Assembly: GCA_947498455.1 (NCBI GenBank)
Contig: CANMKK010000005.1
Location: forward strand, 1-64,000
DNA length: 64,000 nucleotides
Origin: an uncultured Aquimarina sp.
Lineage (GTDB): Bacteria > Bacteroidota > Bacteroidia > Flavobacteriales > Flavobacteriaceae
Direction: 5' to 3'
The position numbers and the translations under genes were made by a program. The notes beneath the pieces are model-generated. The model was given only the letters and a program-made list of their open reading frames with translations, ran no database searches and was not told the origin of the DNA. The number at the start of each line of letters is the position of its first letter. Within the stretch, counting starts at the first letter, position 1. Positions 46,601 through 57,500 of the stretch are shown in pieces.

Positions 46601-47183
46601 CTCTTCCAACTGTTCCTCCTTTTTGCCCTGTATTATTATAATGCCACTGCTCTCTATATCTTGGATCTGAAGTAACAGATGAGGCTTCACTTATCTTGTT
46701 ATCCAATCGTTTTATAGGTGTGTTTGGTAGATTAACAGATTTATTTCTATTGGTTACGGTAGGGTACACGGCATGTGCAATAGTAACAGAGGTGCAATTT
46801 TTGAGTTCTTGTATTGCCTGATTTACTTCAATCGGAGAATCATAAGTTATTTGATACCAAAGATGCAAACCTGCTGCTCTATGCTTACTTTCATTTCTAC
46901 CAGATGGTCTAAATATACGTTTCATAGATTTAATGTTCAGCCGTTTGCTTACTTTATCAATATCAGGTATTTCTGTTCTTACATACCCCTTATTAGTAAT
47001 TATTTTGGAATGATCTTTTGATAGTTGCAATGACTTGTCCAATTGTTTTGTTTGAGAAGGAACAAATTTGATACAAACTGTGTTTTTAAATTGCCCGAGA
47101 GTATTTACTTTATGTTGAGAAAATGTACTACTGGTAATTAGTAGTACACTTAGTATAAGTATCAGATCTTTAATCGAATTCAT
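43644..47183 (-). CDS. T9SS-secreted subtilisin-like protease with CBM5/12-like and Ig repeats (array copy 1)
   Basis: 1179 residues. Signal peptide (1-22); propeptide (about 25-150) with MKRIFRPSGRNESKHR and GLHLWYQI; S8 domain (about 175-510) with Asp217 in INDNGLD, His271 (HGTHVAGT), oxyanion Asn381 and Ser448 (GTSMACPHVSG). Two FN3 domains (about 513-688), a CBM5/12-like module (691-740, ENKWWAQ), three Ig-like repeats (745-1022), a second CBM5/12-like module (about 1030-1090) and a T9SS type A sorting tail ending KKIVIN follow. The sequence after the catalytic Asp is DNG instead of DTG. An 18-nt gap to the preceding protease gene indicates co-transcription. Probably hydrolyses protein on chitin-containing material outside the cell (inference). 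Confidence 0.93.
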   Translation of the reverse strand: MNSIKDLILILSVLLITSSTFSQHKVNTLGQFKNTVCIKFVPSQTKQLDKSLQLSKDHSKIITNKGYVRTEIPDIDKVSKRLNIKSMKRIFRPSGRNESKHRAAGLHLWYQITYDSPIEVNQAIQELKNCTSVTIAHAVYPTVTNRNKSVNLPNTPIKRLDNKISEASSVTSDPRYREQWHYNNTGQKGGTVGRDIHLEEAWEIEKGDSRVIVVINDNGLDTTHPDLIGNLWVNEGEIPGNGIDDDNNGYIDDIHGYNFIGDSGNIPSKEHGTHVAGTVAAETNNGIGVAGVAGGTGNNDGVRLMACTFVEGNVPDIGAEAFVYAADNGAVISQNSWMYWYLPENYDRIPALEEAMDYFRNNAGGSDQAMDGGVIFFAAGNENNNLSQYPHNLDRLILVAALDNKDQKTNLTNYGTQISIAAPGAGVGTNGILSTFPNEDYGYLQGTSMACPHVSGVAALVLSNNYGDITPEQLKRVVLETTDPIDHLSPDYEGQLGTGRVNAYNALQVGNGVTIPLGIRLQNSSKTTASIRWNPLANAMNYTVRYKKKSVNNWITVTSSDASINLSNLEEGQQYVLQVSANNSALYSYKFYFTTAVSSLSPPSGISFSDITDNSTQLSWNATNGASGYILEYKKENEADWISIEIAEGTMARLESLSQNTGYEIRIKAINQTITSSYSTITYFKTKVAKCGDVSVWTPKQYKVKGTQVAHNDIIYENKWWAQSTDTPGNSEVWEKIRNCDTSENELPIVSITSPVNGQAIKQETLTAITLSANASDSDGTIDAIQFEVNGTALTQGNNISWTPAAFGDYTIKVTATDDKGATTTHQVNITIQQKTDNQLPTVNISQPTEGQIFEQEVLTAITLSADASDTDGTIASVQFEINGTALTQGNNISWTPAAFGDYTIKVTATDDKGATATHQVNITIQQKTDNQPPTVNISQPTEGQIFEQEVLTAITLSADASDTDGTIASVQFEINGTALTQGNNISWTPTAYGDYTIKVTATDDKGATAMHQVGITIKETNTSGNCNGIAAWDPSTIYPSEGGVKVSHNNSIYENKWWTQNEEPGTGGPWGSWELISSCHLETLSHESSNIDGSDQFIRIYPNPTKNVVHITVNIKDKGSVKITLQSILGKEEKILLHKKMDIGKYNTKHDISFLPKGVYILKVDAGNQVQTKKIVIN
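44117..44951 (-). repeat. Three tandem 279-bp Ig-domain repeats
   Basis: Three consecutive units of 279 bp (93 codons), for example with ACCTGATGCG starting at 44422 and 44701. Units are nearly identical to each other and to those in the neighbouring protease gene, over stretches of more than 80 bp. Confidence 0.9.
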
Positions 47184-47201
47184 GTGTTATTAATTTTAGG
47201 G

Positions 47202-50200
47202 TTATTTTAGAATCATTACTTTTTTAACTTCTTTATGGGATCCGTCTATTTCTATTCTCAAGAGATAAAAACCTTCTTTCATGGTTGTTATATCAAAGAA
47301 TAACGAATGAGTATCTTTAGAAATAAGCTGGTTTGTAAATTGTTTAGAGAACCTTCCGTCGATAGTATACATAGATATCTTAATTTTTTTAGGTAATTTT
47401 TGTTGAAATGTTACTTCCATTTGGTTGGAAATAGAGTTAATACCAACTTTTACCATTTCAGATGTATGTATTGGTTTTGTTTGAACATCCGGACAAGGTT
47501 CTATTAGTTCCCAAGATCCCCAGGGACCACCAGTTCCAGGTTCTTCGTTTTGTGTCCACCATTTGTTTTCATAGATATTATCATTATGAGACACTTGTAC
47601 TCCGCCTTCTGATGGATATATTGTATTAGGATCCCATGCAGAAATACCATTACAATCTCCGCCAATATTGATATTTTTGATGGTAATCGTTACTTGATGT
47701 GTTGCGGTAGCGCCTTTATCATCTGTTACAGTTACTGTAATGGTATAATCTCCAAAAGCAGCTGGTGTCCAGCTCATATTATTTCCTTGTGTAAGTGTAG
47801 TACCATTTACTTCAAATTGAACACTTGCAATTGTACCATCGGTATCAGATGCATCAGCAGAAAGGGTGATCGCAGTAAGTACTTCCTGTTCGAAAATCTG
47901 ACCTTCGGTTGGCTGAGAGATGTTTACCGTAGGAGGCTGATTGTCGGTTTTCTGTTGGATAGTAATATTTACCTGATGCGTTGCCGTAGCTCCTTTATCG
48001 TCTGTGGCAGTAACTTTGATGGTATAATCTCCAAAAGCAGCTGGTGTCCAACTGATATTATTTCCTTGTGTAAGTACAGTACCATTTATTTCAAACTGAA
48101 CACTTGCAATTGTACCATCGGTATCAGATGCATCAGCAGAAAGGGTGATCGCAGTAAGTACTTCCTGTTCGAAAATCTGACCTTCGGTTGGTTGAGAGAT
48201 GTTTACCGTAGGAGGCTGATTGTCGGTTTTCTGTTGGATAGTAATATTTACCTGATGCGTTGCCGTAGCTCCTTTATCGTCTGTAGCAGTAACTTTGATG
48301 GTGTAAGCTCCAAAAGCGATTGGTGTCCAATTGATATTATTTCCTTGTGCAAGCGGGGTACCATTCACTTCAAACTGGATCGAATTAATAATACCATCAG
48401 TATCTGTAGCGTTGGCTGATAATGTAATGGCAGTTAAGTTATCTTGCTGTATTATTTGGCCATTTGTTGGGGTCGTAATTGTTACAGAAGGTGGTTGATT
48501 ACCAGGAGGATCACATTCTCCTATTTTTTCCCAAGCAGAAGAATTATTTGGAGTATTTCCTTGTGTCCACCATTTATTCACATATATAAAACCTTGATAT
48601 GCAACTTTATAACCAGCATCCGCATATACTTTATCATTTTCCCAGGCAGCAATCCCATTACAGCCTCCGCTGCCATCATCCAAAGTTAAAAAAGATACAG
48701 AATCCGAAAATATAGAAGACAAGGTCGCATTACTTGCTTTTACCTGAACTTCATAAAATATGTTAGGAGCAAGAGTAGTCAAAGTAGATGATAAAGAAGT
48801 TATAGATGCATTTGTTATCCAGTTTGTTTCGTCTCTTTTTTTATAACGAAGGGTGTATTGATTGGCATTAGTAGTAGCGTTCCAATGTATCGTGGCTTTG
48901 GTGGCCTCTATAGAAGAGACCGTAATAGTATTAGGGACTTCGAGTTCTAAAGTGATAAATGAAGTAATTGGTGAATATGTAGAAACTTTAGATAGGCTTT
49001 CTGCTCTTACTTGAACTTCATACGATGAACTTTTGGATAGGTTTGTTATTTTTATGTTTGTAGCATTGGTGGTATTCTCTATCCAGGTATCGTTATTTTT
49101 TCTATATCGAACAGTATACCTTAAAGCTTGATCTACTGCATTCCAGTTTATAATTGCGGTGCGTGCTCCAATATTAGATATTTCGATAGTATTAGGTGTA
49201 TCTACAGTAGCGTTTCCATACTGCAAAGCTTTTAAAGCATTGATTCTTCCTGACCCTAATTTCCCAACATATGCAGTGTTAAGTTGGTCTACAGGGTCGG
49301 TACTGTTTTCCATGATATGTTTTAGTTCAATTCCGGATATATTTCCTGCGAATTCAGAAACAACCAATGCTGCTACTCCAGAAGCGTGTGGACAAGCCAT
49401 AGAAGTCCCTTGTTTATAACCATATCCACCTCCAGAGGTAGTACTTAGTATTCCTGCAGTTGTACCGCTTGTATTTTGATCTCCTCCTGGTGCTGATATA
49501 TCTACCCAAGTACCATAGTTAGAATAGCTTGCTTTTTTACCCGAGTTGGCAAGGGATGATACAGACAAAATAGGGTCGTATTTAGCTGGATAATAGGTGC
49601 CTTCTGCTCCATTATTTCCAGAGGCAAAAATTACAGTTCCTCCATTCATAGCATTACCTGCTCCTCCGGCATTAGCAATGAAATAGTCGATAGCAGCTTT
49701 GTCTGAAGCTCTTATATCTATAGTGAACACTCCATAACCCCAGCTATTTTGAGAAATGACAGCTCCATTATCAGCAGCATATACATAGGCTTCCATAATA
49801 TTAGCGATGCCGTTGCCAAATACAGAAGTAGCCATTAATCGAACTCCATCATTATTACCTGAACCACCAGCCACGCCTGCAACACCAATATTATTATTAG
49901 TTTCTGCTGCTACTGTACCGGCTACGTGGGTACCATGATCACCTGCAGATATGGTTCCGGTATCATCTGCAAAATTATAGCCGTGTATATCATCAATATA
50001 TCCATTGTTATCATCATCAATATTATTACCCGGTATTTCTTCGGGGTTCACCCATAAATTGCCCTTCAGATCTGGATGATTTACATCAAACCCTGTATCC
50101 ATTATTGCTACGGTAACTTGAGAATTGCCGGTTTGTATTTTCCAAGCCTCTTCTATATTGATATCATTTCCAACAATTGCATCTGGTGATTGTCCGGTAT

Positions 50201-50828
50201 TATTATAATGCCATTGTTCTCCGTATCTGGGATCGTTAGGAACTCCATCCAAACTTTTAGCAGCTATTTTTTGATTTTTAACATGTATAGTTTTTGTATT
50301 TTCGTTATAACCATCGGCATATTTCACTTCATAAACGGGTTCGGCTATCTCGATCGAAGTTGCATTTTGATATGCAGCTATTACCTTATCGATTTCTTGT
50401 TTAGTATCAAATCGTATTTCGTACCATAGATGTAATCCGTGTTTTCGATGTTTTGCTTCAAATTTTCCAGCGGGACGAAATAGCCTTTTCATGGTATATG
50501 TCTGAAACATCTTATTACAATGATCTACATCTTTTAGATTAATTTGTAAATATTCATTTTTCTTAGCATTTTTTAAGTCCTTACCTTGTAATTCTCTATC
50601 TATTTTTTTAGTAAGACTTGGCTTAAATCGGATATGTAGTACATTGTTATATTGCCCATTTTTATTGATTTTCGGTAACTGTTGTCCAGTTACTGTGAAA
50701 AAAATGAAGGTTAATATAAAAAATAATATGGTTTTTATTTTTTGTAATCGTATGTCATATAATATTGTAAAAAGATGGGTACTAGACAAAAAGTTTGAGC
50801 CTAAAAATTTATTACTGCGAAAAAGCAT
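47202..50828 (-). CDS. T9SS-secreted subtilisin-like protease (array copy 2)
   Basis: Up to 1208 residues. This is the only copy with the canonical catalytic triplet DTG: Asp244 (IMDTGFD), His298 (HGTHVAGT), Asn405 (ASGNNG) and Ser476 (GTSMACPHASG). The propeptide signature MKRLFRPAGKFEAKHR is at 113-128. FN3 pair about 543-716, CBM5/12-like 723-772, three Ig repeats (777-1055), second CBM5/12-like module and T9SS tail. The ATG at 50828 leaves an unusually long region before the hydrophobic core (about 31-48), so the true start may be a non-ATG codon nearer residue 25; this cannot be settled here. Confidence 0.9.
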   Translation of the reverse strand: MLFRSNKFLGSNFLSSTHLFTILYDIRLQKIKTILFFILTFIFFTVTGQQLPKINKNGQYNNVLHIRFKPSLTKKIDRELQGKDLKNAKKNEYLQINLKDVDHCNKMFQTYTMKRLFRPAGKFEAKHRKHGLHLWYEIRFDTKQEIDKVIAAYQNATSIEIAEPVYEVKYADGYNENTKTIHVKNQKIAAKSLDGVPNDPRYGEQWHYNNTGQSPDAIVGNDINIEEAWKIQTGNSQVTVAIMDTGFDVNHPDLKGNLWVNPEEIPGNNIDDDNNGYIDDIHGYNFADDTGTISAGDHGTHVAGTVAAETNNNIGVAGVAGGSGNNDGVRLMATSVFGNGIANIMEAYVYAADNGAVISQNSWGYGVFTIDIRASDKAAIDYFIANAGGAGNAMNGGTVIFASGNNGAEGTYYPAKYDPILSVSSLANSGKKASYSNYGTWVDISAPGGDQNTSGTTAGILSTTSGGGYGYKQGTSMACPHASGVAALVVSEFAGNISGIELKHIMENSTDPVDQLNTAYVGKLGSGRINALKALQYGNATVDTPNTIEISNIGARTAIINWNAVDQALRYTVRYRKNNDTWIENTTNATNIKITNLSKSSSYEVQVRAESLSKVSTYSPITSFITLELEVPNTITVSSIEATKATIHWNATTNANQYTLRYKKRDETNWITNASITSLSSTLTTLAPNIFYEVQVKASNATLSSIFSDSVSFLTLDDGSGGCNGIAAWENDKVYADAGYKVAYQGFIYVNKWWTQGNTPNNSSAWEKIGECDPPGNQPPSVTITTPTNGQIIQQDNLTAITLSANATDTDGIINSIQFEVNGTPLAQGNNINWTPIAFGAYTIKVTATDDKGATATHQVNITIQQKTDNQPPTVNISQPTEGQIFEQEVLTAITLSADASDTDGTIASVQFEINGTVLTQGNNISWTPAAFGDYTIKVTATDDKGATATHQVNITIQQKTDNQPPTVNISQPTEGQIFEQEVLTAITLSADASDTDGTIASVQFEVNGTTLTQGNNMSWTPAAFGDYTITVTVTDDKGATATHQVTITIKNINIGGDCNGISAWDPNTIYPSEGGVQVSHNDNIYENKWWTQNEEPGTGGPWGSWELIEPCPDVQTKPIHTSEMVKVGINSISNQMEVTFQQKLPKKIKISMYTIDGRFSKQFTNQLISKDTHSLFFDITTMKEGFYLLRIEIDGSHKEVKKVMILK
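47664..48500 (-). repeat. Three tandem 279-bp Ig-domain repeats (copy 2)
   Basis: Same 93-codon unit as in copy 1. Segments around 47835-47935 and 48110-48210 are almost identical to 44300-44385 and 44565-44655, which suggests recent exchange between genes. Confidence 0.88.
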
Positions 50829-50869
50829 ATGGAGTATGAATTTAGTTAGATATAATTATGTATACCACC

Positions 50870-50897
50870 CTACAGAATTACGATCGCAATTCTGTAG
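50870..50897. repeat. Inverted repeat between protease copies 3 and 2
   Basis: CTACAGAATT and AATTCTGTAG form a perfect 10-bp stem around ACGATCGC in the 80-nt spacer. No T-run follows on the minus strand, so it may be an mRNA processing or stabilising structure rather than a full terminator. Confidence 0.55.
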
Positions 50898-50908
50898 AGT
50901 AGAAGTTT

Positions 50909-53900
50909 TTAGTTAATAATTATTTTTTTTGTATAATATTGCCCGTTCCTTTCTATTTTTAACAAATATAGTCCCTTAGAAAGTGAAGATATATCATAAG
51001 ATACCTGATTAGCACCATGTTTTAGGTTTATGGTATTCAATTCCACTTGATACTCTCCTCTTAGGTCATATAATGTTATTTTTGGAGGATCTTGGTTGTT
51101 TTTAGTAATCTGAATATGTAATATATCCTGTACCGGATTTGGAGATATACTAAAATCTTCAGATTGGGAAGCTTCCAAAGCCGAAAACGAATTAGTACAA
51201 GGGCCTATTAAGTCCCAAGGCCCCCATGCTTCTCCTGTACCTGGCTCGTTATTTTGTGTCCACCATTTGTTTTCATAGATGTTATTATTATGAGATACCT
51301 GTACTCCGCCCTCTGAAGGATATACCCGGGTGGAATCCCAGGCAGGAATACCATTACAATCCCCACCGGTATTGATATTTTTTATGGTAATTGTTACCTG
51401 GTGTGTTGCCATAGCTCCTTTATCATCTGTTACAGTGACTTTGATGGTATAATCTCCAAAAGCAGTCGGTGTCCAACTGATATTGTTTCCTTGTATAAGG
51501 GCAACATCATTTATTTCAAATTGAATAGTGTCGATTGTACCATCGGGATCTGATGCGTTGGCAGAAAGGCTGATCGCAGTAAGTACTTCCTGTTCGAAAA
51601 TCTGACCTTCGGTTGGCTGAGAGATGTTTACCGTAGGAGGTTGATTATCGGTTTTCTGTTGGATAGTAATACTGACCTGATGTGTTGCAGTAATTCCTTT
51701 ATCATCTGTGGCAGTAACTTTGATGGTGTAATCTCCAAAAGTAGTCGGTGTCCAACTGATATTATTTCCTTGAGTGAGTAATGTATTGTTTACTTCAAAC
51801 TGGGTAGATGTTATGATTCCATCAGGATCAGAAGCATTTGCCGATAAAGTAATCGCAGTAAGTGTTTCTTGCTCAAAAACCTGCCCATCATTGGGTTGAC
51901 TAATACTAACGATTGGTGGTTGGTTGCTGTTTTTTTCATTAATAGTGATGGAAATTTGGTTAGTAGTTGTAGCACCCTTATCATCAGTGGCAGTAACTTT
52001 GATAATATAGTTTCCGAAAGCAGAAGGCAACCAACTAATATTATTTCCTTGAGCCAAGTTTGTTCCATTGGCTTGAAATTGTATAGATGCTATGGTACCA
52101 TCAGAGTCCGATGCATTTGCCGATAAAGTAATCGCAGTAAGTGTTTCTTGCTCAAAAATTTGTCCATCATTAGGTTGAGTAATATGTACCGTTGGAGGTT
52201 GATTTTCATTGCCAGTTGGACAGTCTCCTTGCCTTTTCCATGGTCCATTTGTACCTGGTATATCACTTGGACCTGCCCACCAAGAATTAGTATATATTAC
52301 CCCTTTATAAGCTACTTCAGTACCATTAACAGAATAATCTTTAGGTTGCCAGAGTTCAATTTCTCCACATTTAGTATAGGTAGTTATAAATGTTTGGGAA
52401 GAACTATATGAAGATTCAATTGTACCGTGAATAGCTTTAATTTGTACCTCATATTCTGTTTTTGGATATAACTCGGTTAATTGTGCAGTGTTACCTATGT
52501 TTATTCGAAAAGTATCCCAATTACTACTGCTTATAGTTTTATAGCGTATATCATATGCAAGTACATTATCAGGTCTAATCCATGTCAAGTCAGAAGTAGT
52601 TTCTTCAATATTAGAAACTACAACACCAGAAGGTACCTGTAAAGATTCTACTTTGGTAATAAAAGTAAATACAGCAGAGTAAGGAGAGGTTACTCCGGAA
52701 TATACAGAACGTACTTTTACATCGTACCATTCACCTTCTTCAAGATTAGTAAGGTTTGATGTTGTTCCCATAGCGGTAGCAGAATTCCAGGAAGAATCAG
52801 AAAATTTCTTATATACAATTTCAAAATTAGTGTCAGATAATAAAGATTTCCAGTTAATCGTTGCACTATTAGTAGTCATGTTCTGTGCTCTTACCAAAAT
52901 AGGGATATGCATATTTTCAGTTATCCTTAAAGCTTCGTAAGCATTAATACGACCTACTCCCAATTTTCCTTCGATTCCTGTATTTTTAAAATCGATAAAC
53001 TCTGTTGTTCCTTCGATAATCTCCCGTACTTGAAGTGGAGTTATATTTCCGTAGTTATTAGAAACGAGTAAGGCGGCTAACCCAGAAACATGAGGAGCAG
53101 CCATAGATGTACCTCTAAGGTAGGAGTATGTGTTATTAGGCAAGGTACTCCAAACTCCTTCGGGCTCAGATGGGTACATAGCATTTCCACCAGGAGCCGA
53201 TACACTAGCCCAATCTCCGATATTAGAATAGGATGAACGCTCATCATTTCTATCGGTTGCGCAGACAGCTATAACGGGTTCGTAAGTGGCGTGGTGTGTT
53301 TCTCGTTCTGCACTATCATTACCCATAGAAAAAATAACAACTCCACCATTCATGGCTTTATCAGATCCTCCCGCATTGGCAATAAAATAATCTATCGCCG
53401 CTCTTTGCGCCGTAACTGTATTATCAACATCACTTGATCTATTCCAGCTGTTTTGGGAAATTACGGCTCCATTATCAGCAGCATAGACATATCCTTCTGC
53501 AAATCCCCCAGAACCTCCACTGTTAAAGACACCAATAGACATGATTCGAACTCCATCATCATTACCAGACCCACCGGCAATTCCTGCAACTCCGATACCA
53601 TTGTTAGTTTCTGCTGAAATAGTTCCTGCTACATGATTACCATGACGGTCTGTTCCCGCAAGAGTTCCCGTATTTAATAAAAAATCATATCCATGTACAT
53701 CATCTATAAACCCATTATTATCATCATCAATATTATTTCCTGCAATTTCTGCAGTGTTTACCCACATATTGCCTTTTAGATCTTCGTGATTAGGGTCAAT
53801 GCTATGATCGGTTACCGCTACGATTACTCTAGAATCTCCTTTTTCGATTTCCCAAGCTCTTTCTAAATCTATATCAACACCAGGCGTTCCGTTACTTTGC

Positions 53901-54466
53901 CCCGTATTATGATAATGCCATTGCTTTGTATAAATAGGATCGTTTGGAAAGCTAGAGATAGAAGTCGTTGTTTTATTTTCTGTAGAAAAAGTAGTTGTAG
54001 AATCTTCCTTGAGACTCGGTGCTTTAACTTTTGCAACGGGATTTACAACTTCTATTTCATCTATGTCTTGATATGCTTTTATTACGGAGTTTAAATTTAT
54101 TTTAGGATCAAATTTTATTTCGTACCAAAGATGAAGCCCAGATTCAATATGTTTTTGTTCGAATTTACCTGCTGGGCGAAAAATTCTTTTCATACTACCA
54201 ACATCGAATTGCTCATTGTTTTGATCCATTTTCGGAAATCCAGTTTTAATAACCGTTCCGGTCTTGGTATTCATCATTTTACCAGAAACATCAGCAGACG
54301 CTATTAGCATTTGCTGAAGCCTCTTTGTTTGATTAGATTTAAATTTGATTTGAATAACTCCTTGACGCTGCTCTCGTATAAGTATACTATTTTGCGCATA
54401 TGTTTGATATGAAATTGCTACTCCTAGTATAAAGACTAACAACATAAATAATGATTGGTGTTTCAT
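50909..54466 (-). CDS. T9SS-secreted subtilisin-like protease with atypical catalytic surroundings (array copy 3)
   Basis: 1185 residues: signal peptide (1-24, QTYAQ), propeptide with MKRIFRPAGKFEQKH (92-106), S8 domain with Asp220 in VTDHSID, His275 in HGNHVAGT (usual HGTH), Asn383 and Ser454 (GTSMAAPHVSG). Two FN3 domains, a CBM5/12-like module (KCGEIELWQPKDY, NSWWAG), three Ig repeats, a second CBM5/12-like module and a T9SS tail (SISPNPVQDILHIQI ... KKIIIN) follow. The triad residues are present, but DHS and HGNH depart from the family consensus; activity or specificity could differ. Confidence 0.92.
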   Translation of the reverse strand: MKHQSLFMLLVFILGVAISYQTYAQNSILIREQRQGVIQIKFKSNQTKRLQQMLIASADVSGKMMNTKTGTVIKTGFPKMDQNNEQFDVGSMKRIFRPAGKFEQKHIESGLHLWYEIKFDPKINLNSVIKAYQDIDEIEVVNPVAKVKAPSLKEDSTTTFSTENKTTTSISSFPNDPIYTKQWHYHNTGQSNGTPGVDIDLERAWEIEKGDSRVIVAVTDHSIDPNHEDLKGNMWVNTAEIAGNNIDDDNNGFIDDVHGYDFLLNTGTLAGTDRHGNHVAGTISAETNNGIGVAGIAGGSGNDDGVRIMSIGVFNSGGSGGFAEGYVYAADNGAVISQNSWNRSSDVDNTVTAQRAAIDYFIANAGGSDKAMNGGVVIFSMGNDSAERETHHATYEPVIAVCATDRNDERSSYSNIGDWASVSAPGGNAMYPSEPEGVWSTLPNNTYSYLRGTSMAAPHVSGLAALLVSNNYGNITPLQVREIIEGTTEFIDFKNTGIEGKLGVGRINAYEALRITENMHIPILVRAQNMTTNSATINWKSLLSDTNFEIVYKKFSDSSWNSATAMGTTSNLTNLEEGEWYDVKVRSVYSGVTSPYSAVFTFITKVESLQVPSGVVVSNIEETTSDLTWIRPDNVLAYDIRYKTISSSNWDTFRINIGNTAQLTELYPKTEYEVQIKAIHGTIESSYSSSQTFITTYTKCGEIELWQPKDYSVNGTEVAYKGVIYTNSWWAGPSDIPGTNGPWKRQGDCPTGNENQPPTVHITQPNDGQIFEQETLTAITLSANASDSDGTIASIQFQANGTNLAQGNNISWLPSAFGNYIIKVTATDDKGATTTNQISITINEKNSNQPPIVSISQPNDGQVFEQETLTAITLSANASDPDGIITSTQFEVNNTLLTQGNNISWTPTTFGDYTIKVTATDDKGITATHQVSITIQQKTDNQPPTVNISQPTEGQIFEQEVLTAISLSANASDPDGTIDTIQFEINDVALIQGNNISWTPTAFGDYTIKVTVTDDKGAMATHQVTITIKNINTGGDCNGIPAWDSTRVYPSEGGVQVSHNNNIYENKWWTQNNEPGTGEAWGPWDLIGPCTNSFSALEASQSEDFSISPNPVQDILHIQITKNNQDPPKITLYDLRGEYQVELNTINLKHGANQVSYDISSLSKGLYLLKIERNGQYYTKKIIIN
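51372..52206 (-). repeat. Three Ig-domain repeats (copy 3)
   Basis: Three 93-codon units, more diverged from each other than in copies 1 and 2. The unit nearest the C-terminus shares a long near-identical block (around 51570-51650) with the copy 1 and 2 units. Boundaries are approximate. Confidence 0.8.
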
Positions 54467-54537
54467 AATTTAGAAAGTTTTGTACATTATGTTGATTCTA
54501 AATGAATTTTTAAAATAGTAGTGATGAGTTAAATATC

Positions 54538-54566
54538 CTATAGAATAAATCATCTTTATTCTATAG
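54538..54566. repeat. Inverted repeat between protease copies 4 and 3
   Basis: CTATAGAATAAA and TTTATTCTATAG form a perfect 12-bp stem with loop TCATC just after the stop of copy 4 (minus strand). It could be a weak terminator; the downstream side reads ATATTTAAC. Confidence 0.55.
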
Positions 54567-54575
54567 GGGTATAGA

Positions 54576-57500
54576 CTATTTAATAATTAACTTTTTACTA
54601 AATATTCGATTTTTAATTTCTATTTTGACCATATACAATCCTTTAGGTAACTTGGAAACATCATAAGATTTTTGATATTTACTATTGTTTAATACCTTGT
54701 TTGCTTTTAAAGGTAATTGTTGCCCAGATAAGTTATAAAGATTTACATGGATAAAATCTATATTCTTTTGATCAATAAGAATATTCAATATTTCTGTTGC
54801 TGGGTTCGGTGATATGATAAAATTCTCTTTGTATGCATTTTTTTGAAGCGAAGAAGAAGGACAAGGTTCTATAAATTTCCAAGGTCCCCATAAGTCACCA
54901 GTATCAGGCTCGTTATTTTGTGTCCACCATTTATTTTGGTATATACTATTATTATGAGATACCAGCACTCCGCCTTCTGATGGATATATTGTCGTAGGAT
55001 CCCAAGAAGGAATTCCGTTGCAATCTCCATCAGTAATCGTTTCTTTTATTGTTATTGCAACCTGACTTGTAGCAATAGCACCTTTATCATCGGTAACCGT
55101 TACTTTGATAGTATAGTCTCCAAAAGCGCTAGGTGTCCAACCTATGTTATTACCTTGAGTGAGTAAAGCACCATTAACTTCAAATTGTATATTAGCAATG
55201 GTTCCATCAGGATCCGATGCATCCGCAGATAAGGTTATTGCAGTTAACACTTCTTGATCAATTACCTGACCATCAGCCGGGTTGGTAATGGATACCATAG
55301 GTGTTAAGTTATCAGATATTTCTTGGACAGTTACCTGTATTTGATCGGTTGCACTATCTCCCTCATTATCTGTTACTGTTACTTTGATAGTATAGCTACC
55401 AAAATCTGAAGGCAACCAGCTTACATTGTTGCCTGAGGAAAGTAAATTTTCATTGACTTCAAATTGGATCGCCTCAATAGTACCATCTTGATCAGAGGCA
55501 TTGGCGGATAGAATAATTGCTGATAAACTTTCCTGTTTGATCACTTGGCCATCCGTAGGATTCGTTATGGATACAATAGGAAATAAATTACCTCCATCGC
55601 TACAAGCTTCTAATTCTTTCCATGCACCAGCCTCTCCAGGCTCTTCATTTTGTGTCCAATAACTATTTTCATAAATATAACCATTATGAGCTACAAGACT
55701 TCCTTGATCCCAAAAACTAGTTGAAGGATATATTTTACTAGGATCCCAAGGTTCAAAATCACTACATATTGATGCTCCAGTTATAAAGGTTATTACAGGA
55801 GAATACTCAGAAATAATATCTCCATATACTGCTCTAACTTTGATTTCATAAGAAGATCCTTCTATAAGTCCTCTTACATGAGCTCTTTGGGTGCCTTTGG
55901 GAGTAAAAGAAATCCACTCTTGTTCATCTGATTTCTTATATGTTACTTCATACCCAGAAGTATTGGTTATTGCATCCCAATTTAATTTAGCCTCGTTTCG
56001 TCTTCTTTCTGAAACTCTTACTTTTTCAGGAATTTTAGGGTTATTAATATCGCTCCAAAATATTTTTCGTTCAGAATATAAAGAAGTCTCAGAAGCGTTT
56101 TTTGATCGTACCTGAAAATGATATTCGTTTCCTTTGATTAAACCTTGTACTTGATAAAAATTTGTATTGATATTAGAAATAGTTATCCAATCTGCTGCTC
56201 CAGTTACCTTATAACGAAGTTCATAACTATCGGCGGAGGCTACACTATTCCATTTAATTTGTATACTGGTTTCGGTTCTACTTTCCATTGTAATATGGAC
56301 AGGTATATTTTCTAATTTAGCTGATAATGATGTAAATGCATTTATTCTTCCCGCACCAAGTTTATCTGCATATCCGGGATTGAGATGATCAATCGAATCA
56401 GCTCCTCCCTGAATAAGGGCTTTCAATTGATAAGGTGTTATATTGCCATAATGGTGAGAGACAATTAATGCAGCGACTCCAGATACATGAGGTGCAGCCA
56501 TTGATGTACCTGTAAGGTAACCATAATCAGATTTATGTATGGTACTCATAATTCTTGATTCTTTTGGGTCTGTAGTTCTTCCTGCTCCTCCAGGGGCAAA
56601 TATTTCTCCCCAAGTCCCGAAATTAGAAAAGCTAGACTTCTGATCTTTATGGTTGGTAGCACCTACATGAAATACAGCATCGTAATAATCTGGATAAGAA
56701 TCATTATATTCAAAACCATTATTTCCCATTGCAAATACAACTAGTCCCCCGTTCATCGCTTCAGTAGGTCCTCCTGCATTGGCAATAAAATAATCAATAC
56801 CTGCTTTTGTAGCTGTGATATCCGCTTGATTTGAATATGGATATGAGCTTAAAGCCCAACTGTTTTGGGAAATTACAGCTCCGTGATCTGCAGCGTAAAC
56901 ATACGATTCTTCGAGCCCACCTCTAGGGCTTAGAATACTACAAGACATTATACGAACACCATCACCATTACCTGTACCACCGGCTATTCCGGCCACACCT
57001 ATACCATTATTTGTTTCTGCAGCAACTATACCTGCGACATGAGTTCCATGTTTTTTACCAATAATAGTACCTGTATCTTGTGAAAAATTATACCCATGTA
57101 TATCATCTATATATCCATTATTATCATCATCAATTCCATTCCCTGGTATTTCATTTTCATTTACCCACATATTTCCTTTTAAATCCGGATGATCCACCTG
57201 TACCGATTCATCCATAATGGCTACTATCACTCTATCATCTCCTTTTTCAATTTCCCATGCTTTTTCCAATTTTATATCACTGCCAGGAGTTCCATTACCT
57301 TGCCCTGTATTATTATAATGCCATTGTTTGCTATATTCGGGATCGTTAGGAGCTTGTATAAAATTAGATGTAGTACTATTTTTTGATTGTAATTTGTTTG
57401 TAGAAGATTTAATAGTTTGAGATGTATTACTGTATCCATCGGCATATTCAATCTTATAGCGAGCATGGGCAGTCTCTATTTGATTAGCACTTTTAAATAA